A DNA stretch of 6,511 nt. Origin: an uncultured Christensenellaceae bacterium (GTDB taxonomy: Bacteria > Bacillota > Clostridia > Christensenellales > Aristaeellaceae). The number at the start of each line of letters is the position of its first letter. Position 1 is the first letter of the stretch. Below are positions 6,375 through 6,511 of this stretch, piece after piece. The stretch spans positions 1 through 6,511 of the forward strand of contig CAJOPV010000163.1 of assembly GCA_905236495.1 (NCBI GenBank), written 5' to 3'. A program made the position numbers and the translations under genes. The notes below the pieces were generated by a model. The model saw only the letters and a program-made list of their open reading frames with translations. It was not told the origin of the DNA and searched no databases.

Positions 6375-6403
6375 TTGCGTTTTTCTGCCGTTTGGGGTAT
6401 GAT
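6375..6403 (+). promoter_or_regulatory. Promoter of the SRP RNA gene
   Basis: TTGCGT (6375-6380) and TATGAT (6398-6403) are separated by exactly 17 bases, a good sigma-A arrangement. The start would fall at about 6410-6412. That agrees with the expected 5' end if the distance to the conserved SRP loop is as in E. coli 4.5S RNA (about 47 bases). Confidence 0.75.
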
Positions 6404-6410
6404 AGGAAAG

Positions 6411-6511
6411 CCGTGTATGGCTGGCGGGCCCCGTGCGATGTTGCGGTGTGAACCCTGTCAGGTCCGGAAGGAAGCAGCAGTAAGCATCTTAGACGTGTGC
6501 TGCGGCAAAGC
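6411..6511 (+). ncRNA. ffs: Signal recognition particle RNA, small bacterial (4.5S) type, 3' end cut by the window
   Basis: This is the RNA core of the signal recognition particle, which binds Ffh and its receptor FtsY during co-translational membrane targeting. The universally conserved domain IV is present: CAGGTCCGGAAGGAAGCAGC (6458-6477 region) with the GGAA tetraloop at 6466-6469 and its asymmetric loop. It is followed by GACGTGTGC, as in 4.5S RNAs. The promoter position and spacing indicate the short form of roughly 110 bases without an Alu domain, unlike the roughly 270-base RNA of Bacillus. About the last 10-15 bases should lie beyond the window. The exact 5' end is estimated. In many Firmicutes dnaX follows, but nothing here shows it. 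Confidence 0.93.

Overview
The window is about 6.5 kb of GC-rich, densely coded bacterial chromosome. It looks like a high-GC Clostridia member of the Bacillota, possibly an uncultured gut lineage; this placement is inferred from gene content (trimeric PunA-type PNP, M50 protease next to scpA-scpB, YkuD enzyme with a Pro/Thr/Ser linker, strong GGAGG ribosome sites), not from a database match. No phage, insertion sequence, CRISPR or tRNA signal is visible.

Layout, left to right. Positions 1-166 are an AT-rich intergenic region holding an imperfect dyad, a direct repeat and a probable extended -10 promoter. Positions 170-1900 (+) encode a secreted multidomain L,D-transpeptidase: signal peptide, two FlgD-like beta repeats, Pro/Thr/Ser linker, SH3-like region, YkuD catalytic domain and a small His/Cys-rich C-terminal module. 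A GC-rich hairpin at 1923-1961 terminates it and also serves the convergent gene on the other strand. Positions 1971-3956 (-) encode one 661-residue protein joining a complete phosphopentomutase (DeoB) to a complete purine nucleoside phosphorylase (PunA type). A 153-base intergenic region with a perfect short dyad and a separate hairpin follows. Positions 4110-6246 (-) are a tight cluster transcribed in the order site-2-type M50 metalloprotease, scpA, scpB, with a good promoter at 6281-6309. At the right edge, the small (4.5S-like) SRP RNA gene ffs starts on the + strand from its own promoter and is cut off by the window end.

How the genes work together. The DeoB-PNP fusion joins two consecutive steps of nucleoside salvage: PNP releases (deoxy)ribose 1-phosphate and DeoB converts it to the 5-phosphate. 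ScpA and ScpB are the kleisin and kite subunits of the SMC chromosome-organising complex. The M50 protease is a membrane protein commonly found beside scpAB in Firmicutes without a proven functional link. The L,D-transpeptidase acts on peptidoglycan outside the membrane, and ffs serves co-translational protein targeting.

The most notable feature is the in-frame DeoB-PNP fusion. Its junction keeps an ATGA stop/start overlap in the neighbouring frame, suggesting a recent one-base fusion event or a one-base sequence error. I see no clearly new multi-gene system here.
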